DNA of 64,000 bases from Pegoplata infirma (GCA_963921195.1 OY992540.1:197711328-197775327), one strand, 5' to 3'. Positions 44,091-54,147 are shown, numbered from the stretch's first letter. Numbers and translations are program-made. Notes: generated by a model from the sequence alone, not told the origin.

Positions 44091-44830
44091 TAATTAATTC
44101 CTAATTTTTTCTAAAATTCTTTGAGTTTCATACATGTTTCTGTATTTTCCGAAATTTTTCGTAGAACTTTTACTGAACATTTCTAAATATTCCAGCATTT
44201 TTACAAATTTTCTGTCTTTTATTGAATTTTTCTTTAATTAAACTGAATTACAAAAAATAATTTTCTATATTTTTAAATTTTCATAATGATTTTTCCTAAA
44301 TTTTTCTAATTTAATTCTGACCTTTTCTTCAAATTAACTTTGCTAAAATTATTTCCATGCCAAATTTGGTAAGAAAAACACATTTATGTTAATGCCCCTA
44401 AAATAGTAGTTGTATTATTTAAGGTGTTTGTACTTTTTTAATTAATTTTTCTTTTAAATCATAAATTCAATTATTTTTAATACAACTTTTTTTTTTTGTT
44501 TAAATATTCAACTTTTTCCCATATTTTTTTTAGCTTTAATTAAATTTAGTACTTTATGGTAGACTTCACAAATGTTATTAAAACATCACAATAAAGCAAC
44601 GAAAACAAAAGGTTCTATGTTCGAAAGAACAAAGCTCTGGAAAATCAAGTCAAAGTACCTTTAATAGCCCTATAAAGTAAAACAATAGCCATTTCCCATA
44701 AACTTGAATATTCAAGCAAGGCAGATAGATAGTTACATCATAGAATGAAGTTTTCTATCTTGTAACACTAAGAAAATCATCAAAAATCGTGTTAATCAGT
44801 CATCATGGCAAGCGAACAAACAAGAGAGAC
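44091..44830. other. No gene recognised
   Basis: AT-rich sequence with no credible frame or repeat. Confidence 0.35.
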
Positions 44831-47230
44831 AACATGTAAAAAAGTTAAATTCGGCCCTGCCGAATGTAGTGATACCCTCCACAATTTCAAAAAGATTATT
44901 GAAAAAAAACTTTATTTAAAACGAAATTACTTTTGAAAAAAAAAAAATGAAAACAAATTTCCCCAAAAAAAAATTTGGTAAAAAAAAATCCGCGATTTTT
45001 TTCTTTTTTGTCAAAAAAAATGTTCGTACTTGTTTAAATACCATTTGGTGTTCAATTACGTTCAAATATGTCAACCAGCAGCCGAATTAAAGCATTTTGT
45101 ATTTTTAGGTTATGTTGAATGTACTAAAATTTTGGAGGTGTCCTTACATTTTCGTTCATAACTTTTGAACCGCCGAACCGATATCGCTCAAATACAATAC
45201 CAAACTCCTCGGGAGAACTTCCAATAAATATGTAAAGTTTCAGTCACCTCCGTGTGATAATTTTGGCCGTGATCACCATTTCCACAGACAGACGGACATT
45301 GCTAGAATGTCTTAAAATCGATCGGTGATCATGAATATATATGGGGCATTCCAAGCCAAATCACTCACTTTTAGACCCGACCCCTTACGATTTATTTTAT
45401 TTTTGGATATGTTTTAGTACTTATTAAATGCAACTTGGACACCAATTTTCAGCCTTTTATTTCAAGATGGTGTTGAGTAATCAATTTTTCAAAATGGCGA
45501 TTTTCTCAAAAAAATTAAAAAATTGAAATTTTTAATTAATTTTGACCATTGAAAAATATAGATATTTTAAAAAAAGTTGGACAACGTTTTGTTGGTATTT
45601 AAATGTAGTTTTAGAAAAAAAATATGAAAAAATTATTCGAAGTAATTATCACTTATTTTTTGACGTTTAAAAATTAAAATCGACTTTTTGAAAAAGTCCG
45701 AAACCTTCGATTTTTTTGTATAAAATCATAAAAATTGTACTCTAAATTACGCAACTTTTAAGCCATAATACGAGATGTGATCACAATTCTTTCTATTTTT
45801 TTTTAAATATTAAAAATTGCACTTTTTATTTTTTGGCTCTGATTTATTTTGTATGGTGCTCCAAAAAAAAAATAAATTGGTAGATATTGACCCTAACTTA
45901 CCCTATATATATTCATTTCGAGGTAAAAATACGTCTCACAAAAATTTAGAACGATCGGAAATGGGTAAGGCGTTTAGCATGGTCCTTGAAATTTAAAAAA
46001 ACGGATTACAAGGAAAAATATGAATTTTTTTCTGTTTTCGCAATATTTTTGGTATTTTAAGTTAAGTTTTATTTCAAGCAATTACGGAATTGTGATGTAG
46101 AGTAAAATGCCTTTCTAATAAGGTACTAAAAACTTAAATCGGTTGAAAATCAGCCAAGTTATTACAACTTCCCCAGGCATCTAGCGTGTGTCATACCACT
46201 TGATTAAAGAATACGAGTCCCTTTTTTTAAATTTATTGCAATTTTCTACTGTAATTACATTTTTTCATTATTCATGTTTCAGTGTAATATTTTTTTGGTT
46301 TTTCCAAATTTTAAAACAAAAAAAAAAAATTTTTTTTTAAATTGAGATTTCAAAAGGGTGTTGAAAATGCAGGCATTTTTAGCATTAATTTAAAACATGT
46401 TAGCAAAACACAATATGAAAAACACTTGTCATCTTATTACATTTGACCTTGAAGAATAAAAAATGTTATTACAGTAGAAAATTTCAATGAATTTCAAAAA
46501 TCGGATTGTATTGCTTAATCAAGTTGTCTGCCACACGTTAGATGCCTGGGGAAGTTGTAATAACTTGGCTGATTTTCAACCGATTTTAGTTTTTAGTATC
46601 TTATTAGAAAGGCATTTTACTCTTCATCATAATTCTGTAATTGCTTGAGTTTAAACTTAACTTAAAATACCAAAAATATTGAGAAAACAGAAAAAAATTC
46701 ATATTTTTCCATGTAATCCGTTTTTTTAAATTTCAAGGACCATGCTAAACGCCTTACCCATTTCCGATCGCTCTAAATTTTTGTGAGACGTATTTCTACC
46801 TCAAAATGAATATATCTAGGGTAAGTTAGGGTCAATATCTACCATTTTATTTTTTTTGGAGCACCATATAAAATAAATCAGAGCCAAAAAATAAAAGGTG
46901 CAATTTTTAAAATTTAAAAAAAAAAATAGAAAGAATTGTGATCACATCTCGAATTATGGCTTAAAAGTTGCGTAATTTAGAGTAGAATTTTTATAGTTTT
47001 TTACAAATAAATCGAAGGTTTCGGACTTTTTCAAAAAGTCGATTTTAATTTTTAAACTTCAAAAAATAAGTGATAAGGAGTGAGATCATAAAAATGTTAA
47101 CACACATTTTTGCCTACAACTTTGGTGTAAAGCTTCCAAATTTTTTTTTTTTCGGCAGTTTACATTTTAAAAATATGTCAGTTAATAAATTAATTTACAT
47201 CATGATTTTTAATTTGCAATTTTTTACACA

Positions 47231-48238
47231 GTGGACGATGAAAGAAAAGTGCGTTCAAAAATAATTAAATATTTTCAACAAAACCAAACATGGACATACA
47301 AAAAAATTGCCAAAGAAACTAATGTATGCCGCCAAACAGTTTCAAAAGTGGTAAAAAGGTATCTGGAACACCTAACAATTGAAAGGAAGCCGGGAACAGG
47401 AACAACGACTGGTTATCGTAACATTGGTAAGGCATATAAAGTTAAAAGCATCCTTAAGAGAGCTCCTAACACATCTGGCAGAAAAACAGCTCGGTTAGCC
47501 CAATGCTCAGACTTTTTTGTACGTAAAGTGAAACGTAAGGCGGGACTAAAGTCCTACAAAGTTCAAAAAGTTCCCGATAGAAACGCTTTTAAAAATTTGG
47601 AGGCCAAAACCAGAGCTAGAAAATTAAAATCAAATTTTATAAAAAAATACAACTGTTGTGTAATGGACGACGAAACTTATGTCCTGGCTGATTTTGCGCA
47701 GCTCCCTGGTCAAGAATTTTATGTTTCCGATGTTCGAGGAAATGTTGCGGAAAAATTTCGGTCAAAAAAGCAAACGAAATTCCCCAAAAAATTCCTAGTA
47801 TGGCAAGCCATATGTAGCTACGGCCAAAGAAGCCAGTCATTTGTGACATCTGGCTCTATAAACAGCGAAATTTATATCAAGGAGTGTTTGCAGAAGAGAC
47901 TTCTTCCGTTCTTGAGTCAGCACAATGTATCCACTTACTTTTGGCCCGATTTAGCATCTTGTCACTACAGCAAGAAAGCGCTGGAGTGGTATAATGATAA
48001 TAATGTGGTTTTTGTACCAAGAGAGGCAAATCCACCAAACTGCCCGGAGCTCAGGCCAGTGGAGAGATATTGGGCTCTTGTTAAAAAAGAATTAAAGGGC
48101 ACAAAAAAGGTCTCCCAGGACATGCAAGATTTCAAACGTAGATGGACCACCTGCTCTAAAAAGGTGACAGAAACTACCATAAAAGCCTTAATGGGAGGGT
48201 TTCCGGAAAAAGTGGATAACTTTGTTCGTAGTGGTTAG
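47231..48238 (+). CDS. DD37E transposase (Tc1/mariner superfamily)
   Basis: The 335-codon frame encodes a DNA transposase that would cut and paste the surrounding element at TA sites in the nucleus. The N-terminus (residues about 5-45, KIAKETNVCRQTVSKVVKRY) is a helix-turn-helix DNA-binding domain. A second DNA-binding segment around 54-105 contains GRKTARLA. The catalytic residues are D147 (VMDDETY), D240 (YFWPDLASCH) and E278 (LRPVERYW). There are 37 residues between the last two, giving the DD37E spacing known from mosquito elements. KKFLVWQAICSYG (187-199) is also typical. Length fits the 330-350 residue family range, and no internal stop is present. The oddity is the start: the frame opens with GTG at 47231. 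The first in-frame ATG is codon 145, and an in-frame stop lies at 47210. Either the original ATG mutated, or an intron ending in TTTTTTACACAG (47230) joins an upstream exon. For example ATG at 47094 and a donor at 47125 would preserve the frame. Confidence 0.88.
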   Translation: MDDERKVRSKIIKYFQQNQTWTYKKIAKETNVCRQTVSKVVKRYLEHLTIERKPGTGTTTGYRNIGKAYKVKSILKRAPNTSGRKTARLAQCSDFFVRKVKRKAGLKSYKVQKVPDRNAFKNLEAKTRARKLKSNFIKKYNCCVMDDETYVLADFAQLPGQEFYVSDVRGNVAEKFRSKKQTKFPKKFLVWQAICSYGQRSQSFVTSGSINSEIYIKECLQKRLLPFLSQHNVSTYFWPDLASCHYSKKALEWYNDNNVVFVPREANPPNCPELRPVERYWALVKKELKGTKKVSQDMQDFKRRWTTCSKKVTETTIKALMGGFPEKVDNFVRSG

Positions 48239-48284
48239 AGTTCCATGCGGTTTTTTTGTTATGATTTTGTATTAAATTTTATTT

Positions 48285-48290
48285 AATAAA
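48285..48290 (+). promoter_or_regulatory. Candidate polyadenylation signal of the transposase
   Basis: AATAAA lies 47 bp after the transposase stop codon and before the right terminal repeat. Confidence 0.5.
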
Positions 48291-48982
48291 AATTTGGTTT
48301 GAAGTCTTAAAATTCAGTAGTCTGTTTTTATTTAACTTTATGTGTGTTAACATTTTTATGACCTCACTCCTTAATTACTTCGAATAATTTTTTCATATTT
48401 TTTTTCTAAAACTACATTTAAATACCAACAAAACGTTGTCCAACTTTTTTTAAAATATCTATATTTTTTAATGGTCAAAATTAATTGAAAATTTCAATTT
48501 CTTAATTTTTTTGAGAAAATCGCCATTTTGAAAAATTGATTACTCAACACCACCTTGAAATAAAAGGCTGAAAATTGGTGTCCAAGTTGCATTTAATAAG
48601 TACTAAAACATATCCAAAAATAAAATAAATCGAAAGGGGTCGGGTCTAAAAGTGAGTGATTTGGCTTGGAATGCCCCATATACATTATGGGGTCCCAGAA
48701 CGATATTTCGATGAGTTACAAACGGAATGACAAACTTATATATACCCTCTATCACTAAGTGGAGGGTATAAAAAGCTAGACCAGACATACAACCACTATA
48801 AAGTACTATGGAAATAAAGGAAAAACAAAATTTGTTGGTGGAAGACATATAAAAGAAGGTAAAAAAAAAATATTTAGTTAGTTGGTTTACAGCAACGGTA
48901 GCATGAAAAAAATGGATTGTGATATCTTAACAAATATTGTTTAACAGTTTATTTTAAAGCAAAATACCCTACTCGACGTATA

Positions 48983-49738
48983 CAGTGTGCGTCAATACAT
49001 TGGAAACTTCTTTATATTAGATGCAATTTGTTATAGACATATGCTGTGTTTTTCAAAAAGTGGATTTATTTCCAGATTAATCTTATTTTGTTTAAAATAA
49101 ATATTTTAAAATGCCATAACAAATTTGAAATATTTTTTTCCGTAATCTATGATAAATTAGCAATTATAATCCGAAAACATGATAAAAAAATTTGGAAAAT
49201 TAAAAAAGTTGTAAATAAATCAAAATTAATCCAATTAAATTTTAGTATTTAATAAGTCCACTTTGGATTAATTTTGATTTATTTATAACTTTTTTCATTT
49301 TCCAAATTTTTTTATAATTTTTTCGGATTATAATTCCTAATTTATCGTAGATTACGGAAAAAAATATTTCAAATTTGTTTTGGCATGTTAAAATATTTAT
49401 TTTAAACTAAAAAAGATTAATCCGAAAATAAATCCACTTATTGAAAAACACAGCAATAGTTAACAATACTAAACGTTATTATTTTCAAAAGAGTATTCTT
49501 ATAAAAAATGTTATGTATACAATTTTCAAAGCTTTAATTTAAGCTTGATAGCGTCCAGATTGAACTAATAATAAATGTGCTACGAGGGTAGATCTGGAAA
49601 ACTAAATTATTTATAGACATTATTTAGAAAATGTTTTTAAAAATATTTTTAAGTCGATTTTTTCCAACTTCAAGCATTATAAATTTGAAAAAATGTCCAA
49701 TAGTTTTTATTCAGTGATCAAATAATTTTTCCAACAAA
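48983..49738 (+). mobile_element. Left arm of a second CAGTGGGC-family palindrome
   Basis: Starts CAGTGTGCGTCAATACATTG after TA (48981-48982). It follows the outer arm of the element at 25329-27414: GATGCAATTTGTTA, GTTAACAATACTAAACGTTA, GCTTGATAGCGTCCAGATTG, ACGAGGGTAGATCTGG. It stops at about 49738, replaced by half of family B. A 415 bp palindrome is inserted at 49042-49456. Confidence 0.65.
49042..49456. mobile_element. 415 bp near-perfect palindromic MITE with TA duplication
   Basis: The termini are TGCTGTGTTTTTCAAAAAGT and, inverted on the right, TTGCTGTGTTTTTCAATAAG. The arms match over almost their full ~190-200 bp, leaving a spacer of only about 30 bp near 49240. TA flanks both ends (49040-49041, 49457-49458). 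It splits GACA|GTTAAC of the surrounding palindrome, whose other copy at 27340-27400 shows the empty site. Non-coding. Confidence 0.8.
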
Positions 49739-49739
49739 T

Positions 49740-50726
49740 TTCATTTTTATAAAATTTGCTCCAACTGTAATTTGTATGGGAGCCTACTTAGGGAGTGGAG
49801 ATAGGGCGTAGGTATATTTTACAAAACTGTTGGAAGGTAAAAATAAATAGTGGTCGGTCTCACCAATGACCCTTCTCGGACGCACCACTGGGCCGGTAGA
49901 AGCTAATTAAATAAAACAAATCTACAAAAAATAAAAAAAATTGAATGGGGACCGCCTTAATAGTTTAATATAGAGGGTAGGTGTGTTCATTGAAAAATTT
50001 TGGACTAAAAAAATATTGTGGGTTGGTCGTATATTTTATTGCTCTAAGGGCACTCTTAGGGCAGTTAGAGCGGTTGGAGCAAATTTTAAAAAAAAATGCC
50101 ATTTTGTGTGGGAGCCCCCTTAGAAATTTGAGATAGGGTATTAGTTTGTTCTAGAGAAATGTTTATACGTAAAAAATAATGGGGGTCGATCTAATAAATG
50201 AACCCTTTATGACGCACCATTGGAGCAGTAGGAATGATTTTAAGATTGGAAAATTACAATAAAATTTTTTCAAAAAATTTTCAAAAATAGTTAAGATCGT
50301 TATCCCACGATCCTCCTGGGCAAAACATTTGTAGAATCGATAGAAGTTTTACATAAAAAAATTTCAAAGAAATCAAAGAGTACATACATTTTCAAAAAAA
50401 AGATTTAAATTTTAAAACTTAAAAATCGCATACTAGAGCACTTTTAAGATTTTTTTTGGATCTTTTTTTTAAAAGTACGTAAAAAATAAAAATTTTGAAA
50501 AAAAAAAAAAAAATGCAATTTGGACCATTATTGAAGAAGTTATGATTAAAAGAAGTTTGAGTATGAGAACAAACTACCAATTTTTAAAAATTCAATATCT
50601 TTTGAACGGGTTATCAAAAAAATCTGAAAATTTACCAAGGAGTTTTCGAAGGTTACTAAAAACTGTCAACAAATTGGGAAAATCTAAAAAAAAATATTCA
50701 AAGTGTCCGATTTGACATGGAATGCC
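49740..50726 (+). mobile_element. Right half of palindromic element family B
   Basis: Begins at the centre sequence (TTTATAAAATTTGCTCCAAC) and follows the right arm of 58041-60463 through GGGACCGCCTTAATAG, AGGGCAGTTAGAGCGGTTGG and TGGACCATTATTGAAGAAGT. It ends with CGATTTGACATGGAATGCCC and CAT. No left arm is present. Confidence 0.65.
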
Positions 50727-50734
50727 CCATATAT

Positions 50735-51440
50735 AAAAGAGTGTGGTGACTGACTGATTGGGGATTATCATCGCACAGCCCAAACCGCTGAAGCTAGAGA
50801 CTTGAAATTTGGAATGTATGTTCGACTCTCGACAAAACTACCCACTAAGAAGGGATTTTTGGAAATTTCGATTCTAAGGGAGGCAAAAGGGGGAAAATAG
50901 GGCCCTTTGAGGGATTTTGAATGTTTTGAACTAATAATCGTAGAAACTTGAAATTTGGACTCTAGGTTCCCTCCTCTTGCGGAAATAACATTCGGAAAAA
51001 ATATTTTTTAAAATTCCGCCTCCAACGGGGAGTAAGGGGAAAATAGTGAAATTTGTTAAATTTTTTTTTCTTCTGAACAAATGGTCCTAGAAACATGAAA
51101 TTTTGGGTCTAGGATCCTCTCGAGGAAATAACATTCGGAAAAATTTATTTTTTGAAAATTCCGCCTCCAAGGGGGAAAAGGGAACCGAACAAATGGTCCC
51201 AGAAACTTGAAATTTGAACTCCATGATCCTCTCGAGGAAATAACATTCGGAAAAAATATGTGTTTTAAATTCCGAATCCAAAGGGGCGAAAGGGGAAAAT
51301 GGAGCTAATTGGTACATTTTTTATCTTCTGAACAAATGGTCCCAGAAACTTGAAATGTGGACTCTTGGATCCTCTCGCGGAAATAACATTTTGAAAAAAG
51401 TAATAGTTTGAAAATTCCTTTTCTAAGTAGGGGAGAAGGG
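50735..51440 (+). repeat. Second tandem array of ~130-140 bp units
   Basis: Opens with AAAAGAGTGTGGTGACTGAC and CACAGCCCAAACCGCTGAAG, the same lead sequence as the array at 11380. About five units follow, marked by GAAACTTGAAATTTGGACTC-like sequence near 50805, 50950, 51090, 51210 and 51345, and by GAAATAACATTCGGAAAAA. It directly follows the terminus of a family B half element. Confidence 0.65.
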
Positions 51441-51595
51441 GGAAAATAGGGCAATGGTGCGATTGATTAAAGCGTAGAGTTTTTGTTAAACATTTTCCAA
51501 AAAATCAAAACTTTGATCGAAGGGCGCCAAATTTAAAATGATCGAACTTGACTCAAATTAACTTTAAATCAAAGACTGCCTCAAGCTCTATGAAA
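51441..51595. other. No feature recognised
   Basis: Short transition between the tandem array and a minus-strand DINE-like copy. Confidence 0.3.
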
Positions 51596-51654
51596 AAACA
51601 AGCTTTAAAAACATTGGTAAGCCACAAAATTACTTCACATTATTTACATTATTA

Positions 51655-52298
51655 CACTCATAAAAGTTTTACAGTTACTGTTTCACAGTCAAACAAATAG
51701 TTTTCGTTTTAGTTAATATTAAAAGAAAATTCGTTTGTTTCACATACAAATATTCTAAACAACTTTTTGAACGTTTATTCAAATACATAACTGTCTTTTA
51801 AATAAAATTTTCCGTAACGTTTGTTTTTTTCAGTTATTTAAAAAACAAACCACATTATTTTATTTGTCGTTTGTTATTTGTCAGTTATTTAAAAATTTCT
51901 AAAATTAGAATTTTTTTTTTTGAATTTGAAAATGAAATTTAGTTGCTGAAAATATAAGTAGCTTGTGGCACAGAGGGTAGCGTGCTGGGCTATCAGCCAG
52001 AAATTATGAGTTCGATTCTGCTCAGGTTCGAAGTTTTTTAAAATTATTTCTAAAAAAATAAATAAAAATGAATGTAAATTTCCGTTATTTTAACCGTTTT
52101 TTCCGTAAAATTTTGTCAGTCATTTTTTACGGATTTTTAAGTTATTTTTACGGATTTCAACAGTTATTAATTAACATTTAAAAATAACTGAGAAATGTTT
52201 TTGTTTTAAATGAAATGTAAGTAGTCCGTTTTTTAAATAAAGTTTCATTTGTTTCAAACGTATTTTCTGTTGAATTTACTTACATAATATTTTAAGTG
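51655..52298. mobile_element. 644 bp CAC-terminated MITE with TA duplication
   Basis: The left end is CACTCATAAAAGTTTTACAG and the inverted right end is CACTTAAAATATTATGTAAG, with TA on both sides (51653-51654, 52299-52300). The match between ends is modest but continues in patches (AACAGAAAATACGTTTG against CAGTCAAACAAATAG). It carries a tRNA-like sequence and has no coding frame. Confidence 0.6.
51959..52030 (+). ncRNA. tRNA-like sequence inside a MITE
   Basis: A-box TGGCACAGAGGG (51966-51977) and B-box GTTCGATTC (52010-52018) match the consensus. The D-stem GCAC/GTGC is perfect, and an anticodon-like arm CTGG...CCAG can be drawn but has an 8-nt loop. The T-stem is poor. It is probably a tRNA-derived pol III promoter rather than a working tRNA gene. 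Confidence 0.45.
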
Positions 52299-52566
52299 TA
52301 CAGTATTTTTGTCACTCAAAAATATTTTTACACTAAAAAAAATGAGGACTCAAAAATTTTACACTCAAAAAACAAAAATGCGCAATCAAAAATTTTACAC
52401 TCAAAAAAAATTAGTAATTTTGTTTTTTTTTTACAAAAATGACAAAAAAAAAGTTTTTTAATCAAAATAAAATATTTCTAGTCAAAATTGTTCATATTTT
52501 TTCACGTTAGAAAATTTACTACCCCTTACAAAGGGAATTGTGGAGTTTATTCATAGATTCGGGCAG

Positions 52567-53690
52567 GTGGAATTTAACCTTTCTGATTGTTTTATAACAT
52601 GATAATGTTTTTAGGCTGGTGTCTAATTTTAAAAAAGTTGCAGGACGCCACACAGTGGGGAAAATGGACTTTTTTTGTCCAATTTTGCCTACAGGTCGCA
52701 ATTCTTTACCTCAGTTTGACTATATAAGCTAACGATTAACAAAAAAGAAAATTGAAATCACTGTTTTCATTTTCTTAAAACCAATAATTCACCTCGTGGG
52801 GAATAAAACAAATATTCACCAGCTCGTGAATAAAATGTAAAATAATTATTTTGCATCAATACTTTTTTTTCATCAATATTTTTTTTTTCATCAATATTTT
52901 TTTTCCTCAATATTTTTTTTTTTTCATCTATATTTTTTTTTTTATCAATATTTTTTTTTCATTAATATTTTTTTTTTTCTCAACTTTTTTTTTTCATCAA
53001 AATTTTTTTTACTCAATATTTATTTTTTTCATTAGTATTTTTTTTTCATCAATATTTTGTTTTTCAGCAATATTTTTTTTCATCAATATTTTTTTTTTCT
53101 CAATATTTTTTTATTCCACCAATATTTTTTTTTTCATCAATATTTTTTTTTTCATAAATTTTTTTTCATCAATATTTTTTTTTTCATCATTTTTCATAAA
53201 TTTTTTTTTTTTCATCACTATTTTATTTTTTTATCCAATATTTTTTTTTCATCAATATTTTTTTTTCATCATTTTTTTTCATAAATTTTTTTTCATCAAT
53301 ATTTGGTTTTTTTCATCACTATTTTTTTTTTTTAATCAATATTTTTATTTTCATCAATATTTATTTTTTCATCAATATTTTTTTTTTTCATCAATATTTT
53401 TTTTTTCATCAGTATTTTTTTTTTCATCACTATTTTTTTTTTCATCAATTTTTTTTTCATCATTATTTCGTTTTCATCAATATATGTTTTTTTTAATCAA
53501 TATTTTTTTTATCAATATTTTTTTTCATCAATATTTTTTTTTTCATCACTATTTTTTTTTTATCAATATTTTTTTTTTTTTTTATCAATATTTTTTTTTT
53601 TTTTCATCACTAGTTTTTTTTCATCAATTTTTTTTTTTTCATCAATATTTTTTTCACAAATTTTTTGGCAAAAATGCACTTTACGAAGCA
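52567..53690 (-). mobile_element. Minisatellite-bearing composite repeat, copy 3 (inverted)
   Basis: Reverse-complement order of the composites at 16707 and 42401: AACATGATAATGTTTTTAGG and AAAAAAGTTGCAGGACGCCA, then the hairpin region near 52790-52830, then a long T-rich minisatellite. About 58 bp of foreign sequence (52652-52709, starting ACAGTGGGGAAAATGG) interrupts GCCAC|CTCAG compared with copy 1. Confidence 0.6.
52855..53660 (-). repeat. Long T-rich minisatellite (TTTTTTTTCATCAATA units)
   Basis: More than 45 irregular units of a T run plus CATCAATA. It produces a 280-codon plus-strand frame of Phe, Ile, Ser, His, Tyr and Asn that I regard as non-coding. Confidence 0.8.
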
Positions 53691-54147
53691 TAAATTTTTT
53701 TTTGAGGGAAACACGAGATTAAAATTTAAGGGGCTGGGCCCCGGACCCATCTGGAGCCAAAAGAGTCTTCAGGATTGTGTGGATATCTAAATTAAAGGTA
53801 ATTGAAAAAAAAAATAAATATAAAGAGGGCTAGGTCCCAGGGGCCTTTTAGGTCCATAAAACCGTCCTGATGGTATTTTTGAAAAAAAAAAAATCCTAAA
53901 TTATTAAAAAGAACGACAGCCGGTCTTTCGGCTGGGCTAAGGGACTACAAAACACATAAATTAATTTGGTGGCATCGCCAAATAAAGTTTGTTTTGTATA
54001 TCAAGCCTTTTAAAATGGATCTAGGGTTTACAATATTATTAAAATGCAAATAAAAAAATACATATTTGCAATCGTTAGCAAATTACCTTTCATTTGAATG
54101 CCCATACATACATGTTGACATTATTGACATATTTGTACCTAGCTTTT
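53691..54147. other. No gene recognised
   Basis: Contains a G/C-richer stretch (GGGGCTGGGCCCCGGACCCA near 53730 and a related GGGCTAGGTCCCAGGGGCC near 53828) that looks like two diverged copies of one short repeat. No frame. Confidence 0.35.

Larger units (their letters stand above)
47076..48371 (+). mobile_element. Complete Tc1/mariner-superfamily DD37E transposon, 1296 bp
   Basis: The 31 bp terminal inverted repeats differ at one position: left AGGAGTGAGATCATAAAAAT, right (inverted) AGGAGTGAGGTCATAAAAAT, both continuing GTTAACACACA. TA lies on each side (47074-47075, 48372-48373). The opposite arm of the host palindrome (45641-45665) supplies the empty site. One transposase frame fills most of the element. 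The near-identical terminal repeats and open frame point to a recent insertion. Confidence 0.88.
45341..48679. mobile_element. Palindromic element family A, complete, interrupted by a Tc1-like transposon
   Basis: The left end ATGGGGCATTCCAAGCCAAA is mirrored at the right (TTTGGCTTGGAATGCCCCAT). Without the nested transposon it is about 2.04 kb with arms of roughly 1 kb. The arms share GGACACCAATTTTCAGCC, TCGACTTTTTGAAAAAGTCC, TAAGGCGTTTAGCATGGTCC and GGTTGAAAATCAGCCAAGTT. The insertion point in the DINE host is consistent with either a TA or a 4 bp ATAT duplication. The palindrome itself encodes nothing, so it depends on an outside transposase. Confidence 0.75.
44831..48775 (+). mobile_element. 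DINE-like copy hosting a two-level nested insertion
   Basis: The 5' part runs 44831-45340: TTAAATTCGGCCCTGCCGAA, GTGATACCCTCCACAATTTC, CATAACTTTTGAACCGCCGA, GACGGACATTGCTAGAATGT. It is cut at GATCATGAATATAT and resumes at 48680 with ATACATTATGGGGTCCCAGA. It ends with TACCCTCTATCACTAAGTGG and AGGGTATAAAAA near 48775. Joining the flanks gives the expected GAATATATATACATTATGG, so the insertion has clean edges. Confidence 0.7.
51600..52585 (-). mobile_element. DINE-like 5' portion interrupted by a MITE
   Basis: On the minus strand the 5' end is near 52585 (AATCAGAAAGGTTAAATTCC, then CCCGAATCTATGAATAAAC). It continues through ACGTGAAAAAATATGAAC and (TTTTTTGAGTG)n to CTTACCAATGTTTTTAAAGC near 51605. 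The MITE at 51655-52298 splits the stretch that in the 57257 copy reads TGACAAAAATACGTTGTAAA. Confidence 0.55.

Noticed and set aside
47070..47264. 64-codon frame at the left end of the DD37E element
   Set aside because: It ends in a different frame from the transposase and covers the terminal repeat. At most its first part could be a first exon.
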